Assembly (NCBI GenBank): GCA_028289745.1
Contig: JANQOD010000267.1
Span: 1 to 11,223 of the forward strand
Length of the DNA: 11,223 nucleotides
From: Allomuricauda sp.
Lineage (GTDB): Bacteria; Bacteroidota; Bacteroidia; Flavobacteriales; Flavobacteriaceae
Direction of reading: 5' to 3'
The position numbers and the translations under genes are program-made. This document shows positions 1-6,999 of the stretch, in pieces; position 1 is the stretch's first letter, and each line of letters opens with the position of its first letter. Below the pieces are notes generated by a model, which was not told the DNA's origin, did no database searches, and worked only from the letters and a program-made list of their open reading frames with translations.

Positions 1-50
1 GTGGTCGTCCCGATAGTTATCGGGAGCGGCAGTCTCGAAAACCAGACCTC
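1..50 (+). pseudogene. tRNA-Ser-like fragment interrupted by a palindrome
   Basis: Bases 1-7 equal bases 76-82 of the intact tRNA-Ser downstream (D-arm). Bases 26-42 match tRNA bases 86-102 at 16 of 17 positions (D-arm end, anticodon stem and loop). Between them, three D-loop bases are replaced by an 18-bp palindrome. The one mismatch changes the anticodon-position triplet from TGA to CGA. After base 42 the similarity fails: the 3' half of the anticodon stem cannot pair and the variable arm, T-arm and acceptor strand are missing apart from a short ACCTC match. The 5' end is outside the window. It is best read as a decayed partial tRNA-Ser copy. A real but unusual tRNA is unlikely because the anticodon stem is broken. 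Confidence 0.55.
8..25. repeat. perfect 8-bp-arm palindrome in the tRNA-like fragment
   Basis: TCCCGATA (8-15) and TATCGGGA (18-25) are exact reverse complements around a GT spacer, forming a tight hairpin. It sits exactly where the tRNA-Ser D-loop would continue, so it looks inserted. Palindromes of this CCCGATAG/CTATCGGG type are, from general recollection, frequent in Flavobacteriaceae genomes. That abundance cannot be verified here. Confidence 0.7.
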
Positions 51-61
51 TTCTTTTTACT

Positions 62-146
62 GGAGGAATGGCAGAGTGGTCGAATGCGGCAGTCTTGAAA
101 ACTGTTGAGGGTCACACCTCCGGGGGTTCGAATCCCTCTTCCTCCG
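62..146 (+). tRNA. tRNA-Ser (anticodon UGA)
   Basis: Class II tRNA that decodes UCA serine codons. The acceptor arm GGAGGAA (62-68) pairs with TTCCTCC (139-145), with discriminator G146. The anticodon stem GCAGT (89-93) pairs with ACTGT (101-105) around loop CTTGAAA, placing TGA at 96-98. A long variable arm (GAGG paired with CCTC, about 108-120) is diagnostic for serine/leucine types, and the discriminator G favours serine. The T-arm has the TTCGAAT loop (127-133) closed by GGGGG/CCCTC. CCA is not encoded, so it must be added enzymatically. An intrinsic terminator follows within 10 bp. Confidence 0.96.
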
Positions 147-154
147 CTTAAGGC

Positions 155-184
155 AAAGCCCGTTTTCTATCAAAAACGGGCTTT
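155..184 (+). terminator. intrinsic terminator of the tRNA-Ser gene
   Basis: A 12-bp perfect inverted repeat (155-166 with 173-184, core AGCCCG/CGGGCT) encloses a 6-base loop and is followed by a T-rich tail (TATTTTT). It lies 9 bp beyond the tRNA discriminator base, the expected place for its transcription stop. Confidence 0.88.
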
Positions 185-295
185 TATTTTTAGAGTGCGC
201 AACTTTGGTTGCTTGAACGAACAAAAACAAAAGAACGGTATTGCGAAGCAATATGGGCTTTATTTTCTGGTGCATTGGTCGAGGGAACACGAAGT

Positions 296-314
296 GAATC
301 CCTCTTCCTCCGCT
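296..314 (+). repeat. direct repeat of the tRNA-Ser 3' end (att-like scar)
   Basis: Nineteen bases, GAATCCCTCTTCCTCCGCT, are identical to 130-148. That source stretch covers part of the T-loop, the 3' T-stem strand, the 3' acceptor strand, the discriminator and two bases beyond. Duplications of a tRNA 3' end are the classical trace of site-specific integration by tyrosine recombinases. Here the copies enclose only 166 bp and no integrase is visible, so it could be a remnant of an excised or decayed element, or simply a partial tRNA duplication. Just upstream, GAGGGA (281-286) pairs with TCCCTC (299-304), and CAC/GTG (288-290/294-296) pair inside it. The copy therefore sits in its own hairpin rather than in a true T-arm. 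Confidence 0.75.
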
Positions 315-335
315 GAGAAACACCTTCTCGACACA

Positions 336-368
336 AAAAACCTGTAAATAATTGATTTACAGGTTTTT
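336..368. terminator. strong, probably bidirectional terminator
   Basis: A 14-bp perfect inverted repeat (336-349 with 355-368, core ACCTGTAAAT/ATTTACAGGT) has a 5-base loop, an A-run on the left and a T-run on the right. It can therefore act on both strands. On the minus strand it lies 86 bp beyond the stop of the XRE-type gene and could terminate it. On the plus strand it would catch read-through from the tRNA region. Confidence 0.85.
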
Positions 369-453
369 AATTTTTTATAGTTTCAAAGGCAGAAAATTTT
401 TGCGAAATAATTGGAATAGTTACCTGTGCAATAGAACCATCAAACTCGATAAA

Positions 454-729
454 CTAGGTCCAAAGGTTTTCGATTGTATCTATACCCTCAATTTTCATCA
501 AGTTTTCAAGGGGTTCGTCCAATACCTTGGCTATTTTCAGTAGAGAAAAAAAAGTAACGTTCCGCTCACCCTTTTCTATAAGGTTATACCCACTGCGAGA
601 AAAACCGCAACGGTCGGCAACAAGTTTTTGTTTCATCTTTTTGCTTACCCGTATGGCACGTAAGTGCGCTCCGAGCATGCGCTGGACAACTGCCTTTAAC
701 TTTCTTTCTTCTGGGGTAAGATTGACCAA
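454..729 (-). CDS. XRE/Cro-type helix-turn-helix regulator
   Basis: A 91-residue putative DNA-binding transcriptional regulator with a single HTH_3 (XRE) domain from about residue 20 to 80. The fold signature is visible: a helix around LRAIRVSKKMKQKLVADRCG, then recognition-helix residues FSRSGYNLIEKGERN, then the typical FFSLLKIAKVLDEPLENLM tail. The basic N-terminal segment (KLKAVVQRMLG) may be part of a dimer surface. The frame has no ATG at its head. TTG at 727-729 is the most upstream start after an in-frame TAG, and an internal ATG at residue 18 (MLGAHL) is the alternative, which would keep most of the HTH. No partner gene (toxin, integrase, methylase) adjoins it, so its target is unknown. 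It stands between the tRNA-Ser scar and a beta-barrel gene on the other strand, a setting that suits a leftover regulator of a mobile or defence element. Confidence 0.82.
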   Translation of the reverse strand: MVNLTPEERKLKAVVQRMLGAHLRAIRVSKKMKQKLVADRCGFSRSGYNLIEKGERNVTFFSLLKIAKVLDEPLENLMKIEGIDTIENLWT

Positions 730-880
730 GTGGGTATTCGGTTTATACTAGAGTACACATTTTAAAGATAAAGGGTTCTATCGCAATACTTTAAAAACAT
801 CCATGAACTGCAAATTTTATCCATCAAAGAACAATCTTGGGCACACGTATATGTATAACACTCGAAATGTTGGAAAGGCT

Positions 881-928
881 ATGTATATCAAATTGCGGAT
901 GTCCAGTGTTCTTGCCACGCCATTTTAG
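881..928 (+). other. candidate signal-peptide fragment in a different frame from the barrel gene
   Basis: ATG at 881 opens MYIKLRMSSVLATPF followed by TAG at 926-928. It has the basic start and short hydrophobic stretch of an export signal, and GGAAAGG lies just upstream. One extra T in the TTTT run at 923-926 would turn the stop into a leucine codon. The frame would then read on as PFLAQVNRFEF into the barrel gene, giving a plausible signal with cleavage near LAQ. The same frame also extends upstream to ATG at 803. It is interpreted as the detached N-terminus of the next gene, by a real frameshift or a sequence error. Confidence 0.45.
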
Positions 929-966
929 CTCAGGTTAATAGATTTGAATTCACTGCGGGATACGGG

Positions 967-1494
967 TTGTTTTACAATGAATTTGAAGTGCTCAACGATA
1001 TATCCGGCATTGAGTATTCAACACCAAAAATCGGCAAGATTTATGAGTTCTCAATAGATTATGCCCTTTCAAACAAAAGATTTGTGGGAATTGGATACGC
1101 ACTTACTTCAAATACATCGACCATTGATGGCAGCATTCTTTTCAATGAAGGCCTAGGATTGTCGTTAGACAACTATCGTCTGGAATACGAAAATCAGTTC
1201 TATGATATTCATTTTCGAAAAGAGTTTGAAAACCATATACATTTAACAGTAGGTTTTTTCTATTATCGATATTTTAGTCCAAATTTGGGTTTTGACAACC
1301 TTGGAAGTGAAAATACTTTCATTGAATTTGAAAACAATATTGCCCGTGCTGATGATTTGGGCATTTCGACTTCCGTGGATTATTTTTTCCCCTTAAAGGA
1401 TTATTTTGAGATTGGATTTAGAGGAAAAATATTTTATTCACTCGTAGGGATTGAGGGTATTTCGATTATCCCACTTCTAAAGTTTAGCTTTTAA
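967..1494 (+). CDS. outer-membrane beta-barrel protein, N-terminus probably frameshifted
   Basis: 175 residues from a TTG at 967; the frame is open back to 859 without an ATG. The translated part alternates polar and aromatic/hydrophobic residues in strands separated by turns, such as GIGYALTSN, LGLSLDNYRLEYENQFYDIHF, LTVGFFYYRYF and FEIGFRGKIFYSLVG. It ends in phenylalanine (LLKFSF), the C-terminal signal used by BAM-assembled outer-membrane barrels. Size and pattern suit a small barrel of about eight strands. Family and ligand are not recognisable by eye. The open frame just before 967 reads ILAQVNRFEFTAGYG, which resembles the end of a signal peptide plus the first strand. The TTG call is therefore probably not the true start; the signal would lie in another frame from 881. 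The gene may be a frameshifted pseudogene. It is convergent with the glucan operon, with 169 bp between them and no clear terminator. Confidence 0.6.
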   Translation: MFYNEFEVLNDISGIEYSTPKIGKIYEFSIDYALSNKRFVGIGYALTSNTSTIDGSILFNEGLGLSLDNYRLEYENQFYDIHFRKEFENHIHLTVGFFYYRYFSPNLGFDNLGSENTFIEFENNIARADDLGISTSVDYFFPLKDYFEIGFRGKIFYSLVGIEGISIIPLLKFSF

Positions 1495-1663
1495 GGTATT
1501 ACAAAACTATTATCTGTTCTCTGAAACGAAGGTTTTTTCGAATTCATTTCTCAACAATTGGAATTTGTATTTGATCAACTCTCAAAAAAAGGTTCTTGGT
1601 ACCGTCTTGGCGTGCTGTTCATTGCTTCCCTGATGAATTCAAATCAGTCAACAATGATCACAG

Positions 1664-2551
1664 CTAAAATTTCAATTTTTCCTCTTTGTCCCAAAGCCCC
1701 CAATACGCTCCTACGTCACCTTCAGCCCCAACTTTCCAAGATTCATCGAATGATGAGAAATAGAATATTTCAATATCGTCTTCTTGGGCCCATTTTTGGG
1801 TATTGATGAAGTATTTTAAAGCGTTTTCATAAGAGGGATAAGCCCCTTCAAGATTGGTGCCCTTGCTTGGCCATCCTGTTTCGGAAATAATGACTTTTTT
1901 GCCATTGCCCGCCCGTAATGCCCTTTGATACATATCTTTCATGTAGAGCAAAGAGTAGTCAAGGTCACATCCTTCCCAAAACGGATAGCAATTGGCCAGG
2001 ATGATATCACAGGCTTCTGTAATTCTGGGCCTTTCCACAAACTCGTAGTAAGCGTCAACGTAGCCCACGATCGTATTCGGAAGCGCTTCTTTGGTTCGGT
2101 GAAGAAAACCCAATAATTCATCTTCTTGAAGGTCGCCACGGTACATGACCTCATTGCCCACGGCCGCTATATCGACATAGCCCTCTTTTGCAAGTTCGAT
2201 GAGACCCGCTACCTCCTTCTCGTTGGTGCTCGGGTCATCGCCCAACCAAGCGCCCACCAAGGTTTTGATACCGTATTCTTGGGCAATGCGGGGAATGGTC
2301 TCATTGCCATCCGTACACGAAAAAGAGCGTATCCACTTGGTGTAGGGTTTTATAATCTCCATTCTTCTGCGTATCTGATCTTCGGTGATCTTATCCCCTG
2401 GCTTTTGACCCTCTTCATACGGACTAAAACATAACCCATGCATACCCTCTTCGAGAACTTGCCTGCTCAGGTTTTTCAATTCATCAGTAGTCTTGCCCGC
2501 ATAATCAAGGGCTGCCAATGCCAAAAACTTCTCTTTTCTGCCCGACGACAT
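1664..2551 (-). CDS. GH17 family glycoside hydrolase, cytoplasmic type
   Basis: A 295-residue single-domain GH17 enzyme (clan GH-A, beta/alpha barrel). The family's known activities are retaining endo-beta-1,3-glucanase and related transglucosylation. The acid/base is E134 in AAVGNEV and the nucleophile E224 in IISETGWPS, both in the expected strand-4 and strand-7 contexts. The tail FYFSSFDESWK-GAYWGLWD is the usual barrel end, so the domain is complete. The N-terminus (MSSGRKEKFLALAALDY) has no signal peptide or lipobox and enters the first barrel strand almost at once, which points to the cytoplasm. It is the last gene of the operon, 39 bp after the symporter gene. A cytoplasmic beta-1,3-glucanase or transglucosidase trimming imported oligosaccharides for the phosphorylase is the natural inference. 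Action on an endogenous glucan is the alternative. No clear terminator follows. Confidence 0.9.
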   Translation of the reverse strand: MSSGRKEKFLALAALDYAGKTTDELKNLSRQVLEEGMHGLCFSPYEEGQKPGDKITEDQIRRRMEIIKPYTKWIRSFSCTDGNETIPRIAQEYGIKTLVGAWLGDDPSTNEKEVAGLIELAKEGYVDIAAVGNEVMYRGDLQEDELLGFLHRTKEALPNTIVGYVDAYYEFVERPRITEACDIILANCYPFWEGCDLDYSLLYMKDMYQRALRAGNGKKVIISETGWPSKGTNLEGAYPSYENALKYFINTQKWAQEDDIEIFYFSSFDESWKVGAEGDVGAYWGLWDKEEKLKF

Positions 2552-2590
2552 AATCTTATCTATTTATCTATCCCCAAATATACCATACCC

Positions 2591-4156
2591 TTACAGTTCA
2601 CCTCGCCTTTCAACCAATTGTTTCTTTATCTCACGGGCTTTTTCTTCTGTCAAACTATATTTCCACATTACCCATACAGCCAGTGCCGCGGTAAAAGACG
2701 GGATCACTATATCGGCGACCCTAAGTCTGTTCATGGTCTCCAATGTCTGCTCGGTGACATTCGGATCAAAGCCTACTATTTTCAATACCAATCCACCCAA
2801 AACCAGTGCAATGGCCTGGCCCAATTTGACCATCCACCAATAAATGGCCCCAAAAGTACCTTCCTTTCTTGGCATACCGTTTTCCAATTCATCTAAATCG
2901 CATACATCTGCCGTCATACTCATCATCAAGGTAAACAGGCCGCCCATTCCGAAAGCGAACAAAGGAATCGGCAAGAATATGAGCCATGGTATCTCACTGC
3001 CCGGATCTATGCTGAACCAAGACATTCCGATATTATCCAATACGGGGTTCAACGATTCAAATAGCGAACCCACGGCAGAATTCAACCCTTTTCCCAAGCT
3101 GGTTTGGTTGAATTCACTGTTCAGTTCTTTATCAAAACCCCACCATTTTAGTAGATAACCGATAATCGATAGAACCGTGGAGATTATAAAGGCCCTTTTC
3201 TTGCCCCATTTATTGGACATTCTCGAAATTATCGGAATCACCAAAAATGCCGTGATCATCGCATTGATCGTATTGAACCAAGCCGGCCAGGTACCCGCCA
3301 ATTCATAACTGCCATTATAGATGTAGAACACAATGATGAAAACGCCGAATGCGGCTACAAGCTGAAATCCGTTAAATACCAAAAATGTGGCCCCACAGAG
3401 CTTCATGAATGGTTTGTTTTTAGATACCTGAACAATACCTGCGAACAATTCTTTCATATTCGTGGCAAGTGTCTTAAAGTTGATCTCTTTTCTGTTTTCC
3501 ATGTTTGTCGAGTCAATGCCCCGACAAAACAAAGCCGGCAGAATGCCGAACACCACACACATTGCACCTACAATAAGTGCCATGGTGCGAACACCTTCGG
3601 TTTGTGTATTGAACGTATCTGAGTCTGGAATGATCACATATAGCCAAGGCACTATCATCCACGCAACCTGCCCCATGGTATTGGCAAATGCCATTAATCG
3701 TGTACGCTCATTGTAATCGGGCGTCATTTCATATCCCAGGCCGACCAATGGGGTGGCAAACATCGTATTACCGACGAGGAATAGAATTTGAAGAACCATC
3801 ACATGCCAAATGATGTATGATTGAGAGGCATTGTCATCAAGCTGCCACATCAAAAAGAAGAGCACACCACTTATTATCGCGCCCCAAAATATATAGGGCC
3901 TTCTACGTCCCCATTTAGATTTGGTGTTGTCAGAAATAAAACCCATTATGGGGTCGGTCACACCATCGAATATTCTTGGCAAACCTCCCAAAAGTCCTGC
4001 CCATAAAGGGTCAACGCCCCAAGCGGTCAGTAAGAAAAATTGAATGAAAACACCTAACGTACCCGGTAAAATGTTCAATATAAAATGACCTGCACCAAAG
4101 GCGGCTTTTTGTCTGACAGGGACCTTGTCTTTTGCAGCAGTTATGATTTTTGACAT
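2591..4156 (-). CDS. GPH (MelB-like) MFS sugar/cation symporter
   Basis: A 521-residue inner-membrane transporter with about 12 hydrophobic segments. GPH-family marks are clear. D64 and D68 sit in DGVTDPIMG, spaced like the cation-site aspartates of MelB. The loop-2/3 motif SDNTKSKWGRRRPY follows at 75-88. D147 lies in TPDYNERTRL, matching the MelB helix-IV aspartate region. The loop signature SMTADVCDLDELENGMPRKE lies at 413-431. An extramembrane stretch of nearly 50 residues (about 341-388) is longer than the loops of classical MelB. The role is inferred as proton- or sodium-coupled uptake of glucan oligosaccharides released by the two lipoprotein hydrolases. Operon position supports this: 2 bp after GH30 and 39 bp before the cytoplasmic GH17. 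Actual substrate size and coupling ion cannot be read from sequence. Confidence 0.92.
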   Translation of the reverse strand: MSKIITAAKDKVPVRQKAAFGAGHFILNILPGTLGVFIQFFLLTAWGVDPLWAGLLGGLPRIFDGVTDPIMGFISDNTKSKWGRRRPYIFWGAIISGVLFFLMWQLDDNASQSYIIWHVMVLQILFLVGNTMFATPLVGLGYEMTPDYNERTRLMAFANTMGQVAWMIVPWLYVIIPDSDTFNTQTEGVRTMALIVGAMCVVFGILPALFCRGIDSTNMENRKEINFKTLATNMKELFAGIVQVSKNKPFMKLCGATFLVFNGFQLVAAFGVFIIVFYIYNGSYELAGTWPAWFNTINAMITAFLVIPIISRMSNKWGKKRAFIISTVLSIIGYLLKWWGFDKELNSEFNQTSLGKGLNSAVGSLFESLNPVLDNIGMSWFSIDPGSEIPWLIFLPIPLFAFGMGGLFTLMMSMTADVCDLDELENGMPRKEGTFGAIYWWMVKLGQAIALVLGGLVLKIVGFDPNVTEQTLETMNRLRVADIVIPSFTAALAVWVMWKYSLTEEKAREIKKQLVERRGEL

Positions 4157-4158
4157 AA

Positions 4159-5658
4159 TTAGTTGGTTTTAGTCGCAACCACTATAGTTTGTATAGCCTG
4201 CGGGTTAATAGAAATCGTATTGGAATTATCACCCAAGGCCAATGAAAATTGCTTGGTTTGTTCGGTAGGGTTGAACACTATCACCGCAATAGATCCATCT
4301 AGATTTTTGGCAGCGGTGACCTGTAAGGAATCAACTGGGTTTTCAAAACCGATTCTTACCGCTCCCGGACGTATGTATTTACTGAAATGGGACAGGATAT
4401 AATAGATTGGGGTAAAATATACCTCATCTTTTTCAGGATCGACTATTATCGGGGCCAGGCACCAGTTCTTGAACCAATTGGGGCCACCTTGCCTGTTCAA
4501 CACCATGTTCCAATCGATCCACCCATCGACCCAATTGTTCAGGCAACCAATAATGTCTCGTGCATACCGGTACACCGGGACATATTTGGGGTGAAGGTGC
4601 CTGTCTTCGTCTGGTGCCCAGTCATACCCCCAATCGGTCGCTTCTTTAGACCAGTACCATGCATCATCTTGCCATTTGGGCACCTCGGCATCAACACAGG
4701 CCTCTGATTGGATCAGATATTTGTCGGGTGCCTTTTTATGGGCGTATTGCAAAGCATCGGGAAACACTTCATACGTGCTGGCGTACCAATGTACCGCAGT
4801 ACCATCATAGTATTTTGAGGTAGCCTCGTTCTTGTACATTTCATCGACCCATTCTTTCAAATGCTCACGGTTTTGGTCGTATCCCAAAATCTTGACTTCG
4901 GCTTTGCCATCGGCTTCCAATTTGGGTCCCAAATGGTTTTGTACAAATTGTGTCATTGCCTCTGGCGTAAAGTGCATGCTCTCCCAATTGTTGTCATTGC
5001 CCAAAGGTTCGTTCTCTACCGTAAAGCCCCAAATATCGATTCCCTCGGCTTTATAGGCATCGATATACTTCGAAAAGAACAGGGCCCAAGTATCATGATA
5101 TTCGGGTAAAAGTCTACCTCCGCGCCAATCGTTGTTGTCTTTCATCCAAGGCGGGGCGGTCCATGGTGATGCCAAAATCTTGAACCCATCTTTTGATATG
5201 GCCATTGCCTCTTTGATCATGGGGATGATGTCATCACGGTCTTCGTCAATGGAAAAATGTTCCAGTTCATTGTCATCCCTGACCGGCGCATAAGAATAAT
5301 TATTCAAGGAGAAGTCACAAGAGTTCATGTGGGTGCGCGTCAATGAATACCTTGCTCCATCCTCACCAAAATAGGCTTCCAAAATCTTATGGCGGTTTTG
5401 TTTGCCCAGTTGGTTCAACAAATGTGCCGATGCCTCGGTAAACGACCCTCCAAACCCCGTAATGGTCTGAAACTCTTGGTCGGGCAATAGCTTTATGGAT
5501 GCAACATTTTCATCGGGGGAGATCGCTGATATTTTTTTTAGTTTGTGCCCATTGGCAGAGGTTTCGAACACCGTGACGTTCAAAGACATTGGTTTTTCGT
5601 TACACCCCAACATACCCATGATCAATGTGATAAAAATGTAATGGTTCAGTGTTCCCAT
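4159..5658 (-). CDS. GH30 lipoprotein, probable exo-beta-1,6-glucosidase
   Basis: A 499-residue secreted lipoprotein. The signal peptide runs from residue 1 to 18, with lipobox GMLGC and lipidated C19. The GH30 barrel spans about 65-430, followed by the small C-terminal beta-domain typical of the family. The acid/base is E217 in FTVENEP and the nucleophile E319 in IQSEACVD. GFGGSFTEA (68-76) and the block VDGWIDWNMVLNRQGGPNW (377-395) resemble the glucosylceramidase-like subfamily 1 rather than the xylanase subfamilies. Flavobacterial members of this subfamily beside laminarin enzymes are known as exo-beta-1,6-glucosidases that strip laminarin branches, and that is the likely role. Beta-glucosidase or endo-beta-1,6-glucanase activity is the alternative. 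The start ATG is the first in frame; the gap to the preceding gene is 25 bp and to the next 2 bp. Confidence 0.92.
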   Translation of the reverse strand: MGTLNHYIFITLIMGMLGCNEKPMSLNVTVFETSANGHKLKKISAISPDENVASIKLLPDQEFQTITGFGGSFTEASAHLLNQLGKQNRHKILEAYFGEDGARYSLTRTHMNSCDFSLNNYSYAPVRDDNELEHFSIDEDRDDIIPMIKEAMAISKDGFKILASPWTAPPWMKDNNDWRGGRLLPEYHDTWALFFSKYIDAYKAEGIDIWGFTVENEPLGNDNNWESMHFTPEAMTQFVQNHLGPKLEADGKAEVKILGYDQNREHLKEWVDEMYKNEATSKYYDGTAVHWYASTYEVFPDALQYAHKKAPDKYLIQSEACVDAEVPKWQDDAWYWSKEATDWGYDWAPDEDRHLHPKYVPVYRYARDIIGCLNNWVDGWIDWNMVLNRQGGPNWFKNWCLAPIIVDPEKDEVYFTPIYYILSHFSKYIRPGAVRIGFENPVDSLQVTAAKNLDGSIAVIVFNPTEQTKQFSLALGDNSNTISINPQAIQTIVVATKTN

Positions 5659-5683
5659 TCCCCGATAGCTTACTGTTCATTTT

Positions 5684-6997
5684 TTAATGGTGAACTTTGA
5701 TTTCACTGGTCATAGGTGGTGCCAATACCTCGCTCAGCAATGCCTCTTTGTCACCGTTGTACGTTTTTGTTATGGGGTTGCCATTTCTGGTCAATCCCTC
5801 AAATGCACCTTTATCCACTTCATCCCAAAGTGCATATTTGGCCTTGCCCTCGACCGTGAACAGGCCAAAGTGCTTTTCGGAATTTCCGGGATTGTTACCG
5901 CCTTTCCAGGGCTCATCAAAACCTTCGAAATAAAAACAAGACATTTTGGCTTCGTTTGTCCAGTCACGCATGTGTTGGTAATACAATGCTTCTTTGTACT
6001 CGTCGCAGGCTCTGGAGCCCTTTGGCCCATAATAACCATCGGAGAAACTTGCCCACCCCGTTTCACCTATATGAATGGGTTTATTGACCCCCAGACCTTC
6101 CATATAATCCTTTACGGCTTGGTATTGGCCCATGGCATAATGTTTTGCCCTCAACATAGCGACATCCAATATTTCCAAATGGGTCATGTCGCTATGTCCT
6201 TCAATCGGTTTTTGCCAAAATTCAGGCTGATAGTGGGTGTCGTGCATGGGGTAGGTATGCACGGAAAGGAAATCTACCGCTTTTATCAATTCATTCAAAT
6301 CCTCGACGTGATATTCTTCTCCACCGCCGCCCCATGACGCAAAATTATCAGAGCTTGTAATCCATAAATCTTTGGACAGCCTTCCTTCTTTTTTAAGGTT
6401 TTGCAAATGGTTGACCCATTTTAAGATTACATCTGGTTGCACATAGTAGCTTGCCGCCCATTTAACCATGGCCTCATTGCCAACGGCCAGAACCTTTACA
6501 ATGTCTGGGTACTTGTTGGCAAGCCTCACGGCTTCTTCAACCTGTGGCCCGTTGTCTGCACTTTCCCGGTTATGATCCGGTTCCCTATCCGTCCAGGCAT
6601 CGAGACAATCAATCCATATACCCAGCATAACGTACATTTCGAGCTCAGGGTCTTCTTTTTTCAGCTCGGTAATGGCTTGTAGCAGGTTGGCTGCTTGTGG
6701 TTTATGCACTTTATAGGTGCGAAGCACTTTAATGCCCATTGCGGCCAATATTTTTACATCTTCCTTAAGCTCGTCCATCGTTGGCTCAATGCCGTGGTCG
6801 GCATGTCTGTATCCGCCATAAGACATGGCCAAATATTCTGGGTTTCCTAAAATGTCGTTTGCGCTTAGACTCAATTCTTTTGTCACGGTTTCGGTTTTGC
6901 TTTCTGTTTTCGAATTGTTTTTACATGAAAATATGAATACTGGCAATAACAAGTATATGATTATTCTTATGTGGTGCCTCAGCTGTGTCATGCCCAT
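5684..6997 (-). CDS. GH17 lipoprotein, probable endo-beta-1,3-glucanase
   Basis: A 437-residue envelope enzyme. The signal peptide IRIIIYLLLPVFIFSC gives lipidated C25, followed by a charged Lys/Glu/Ser/Thr linker to about residue 45. The GH17 barrel spans about 47-390, with acid/base E175 in LAVGNEAM and nucleophile E312 in HIGETGWASF; substrate-site aromatics are plentiful. It is clearly longer than the cytoplasmic GH17 of the same operon, with extra loops around 133-150 and 215-230 (NFASWGGGGEEYH) and a 45-residue C-terminal tail. The two are thus not recent duplicates. Role by family: cleavage of beta-1,3-glucan backbones at the cell surface or in the periplasm. The start overlaps no neighbour; ATG at 6997 lies 2 bp after the phosphorylase stop, and a second ATG two codons on is equally usable. 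Confidence 0.93.
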   Translation of the reverse strand: MGMTQLRHHIRIIIYLLLPVFIFSCKNNSKTESKTETVTKELSLSANDILGNPEYLAMSYGGYRHADHGIEPTMDELKEDVKILAAMGIKVLRTYKVHKPQAANLLQAITELKKEDPELEMYVMLGIWIDCLDAWTDREPDHNRESADNGPQVEEAVRLANKYPDIVKVLAVGNEAMVKWAASYYVQPDVILKWVNHLQNLKKEGRLSKDLWITSSDNFASWGGGGEEYHVEDLNELIKAVDFLSVHTYPMHDTHYQPEFWQKPIEGHSDMTHLEILDVAMLRAKHYAMGQYQAVKDYMEGLGVNKPIHIGETGWASFSDGYYGPKGSRACDEYKEALYYQHMRDWTNEAKMSCFYFEGFDEPWKGGNNPGNSEKHFGLFTVEGKAKYALWDEVDKGAFEGLTRNGNPITKTYNGDKEALLSEVLAPPMTSEIKVHH

Positions 6998-6999
6998 TT

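Noticed and set aside
803..880. Upstream extension of the candidate signal-peptide frame to ATG 803.
   Set aside because: The added residues are hydrophilic and would spoil an export signal; ATG 881 is the better start if this is a signal.
730..880. Search for a promoter (TTG with spaced TAnnTTTG) for the regulator and barrel genes.
   Set aside because: Only near-matches such as TATCTTTA on the minus strand were found, with wrong spacing to any TTG; not reported as a promoter.
1525..1700. Plus-strand open stretch in the gap after the barrel gene that reads protein-like (KKGSWYRLGVLFIASLMNS).
   Set aside because: It has no ATG, no recognised family, and runs directly into the antisense of the GH17 gene. 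It could be a transposase-like remnant but nothing supports a call.
5660..5670. CCCCGATAGCT between the GH17 and GH30 genes, resembling half of the palindrome at 8-25.
   Set aside because: Only 8 bases match and the second arm is absent; expected by chance over 11 kb.
5687..6337. Long plus-strand open frame (216 codons) opposite the GH17 lipoprotein gene.
   Set aside because: It is fully antisense to a gene with intact catalytic motifs, and its translation shows no domain or sensible composition.
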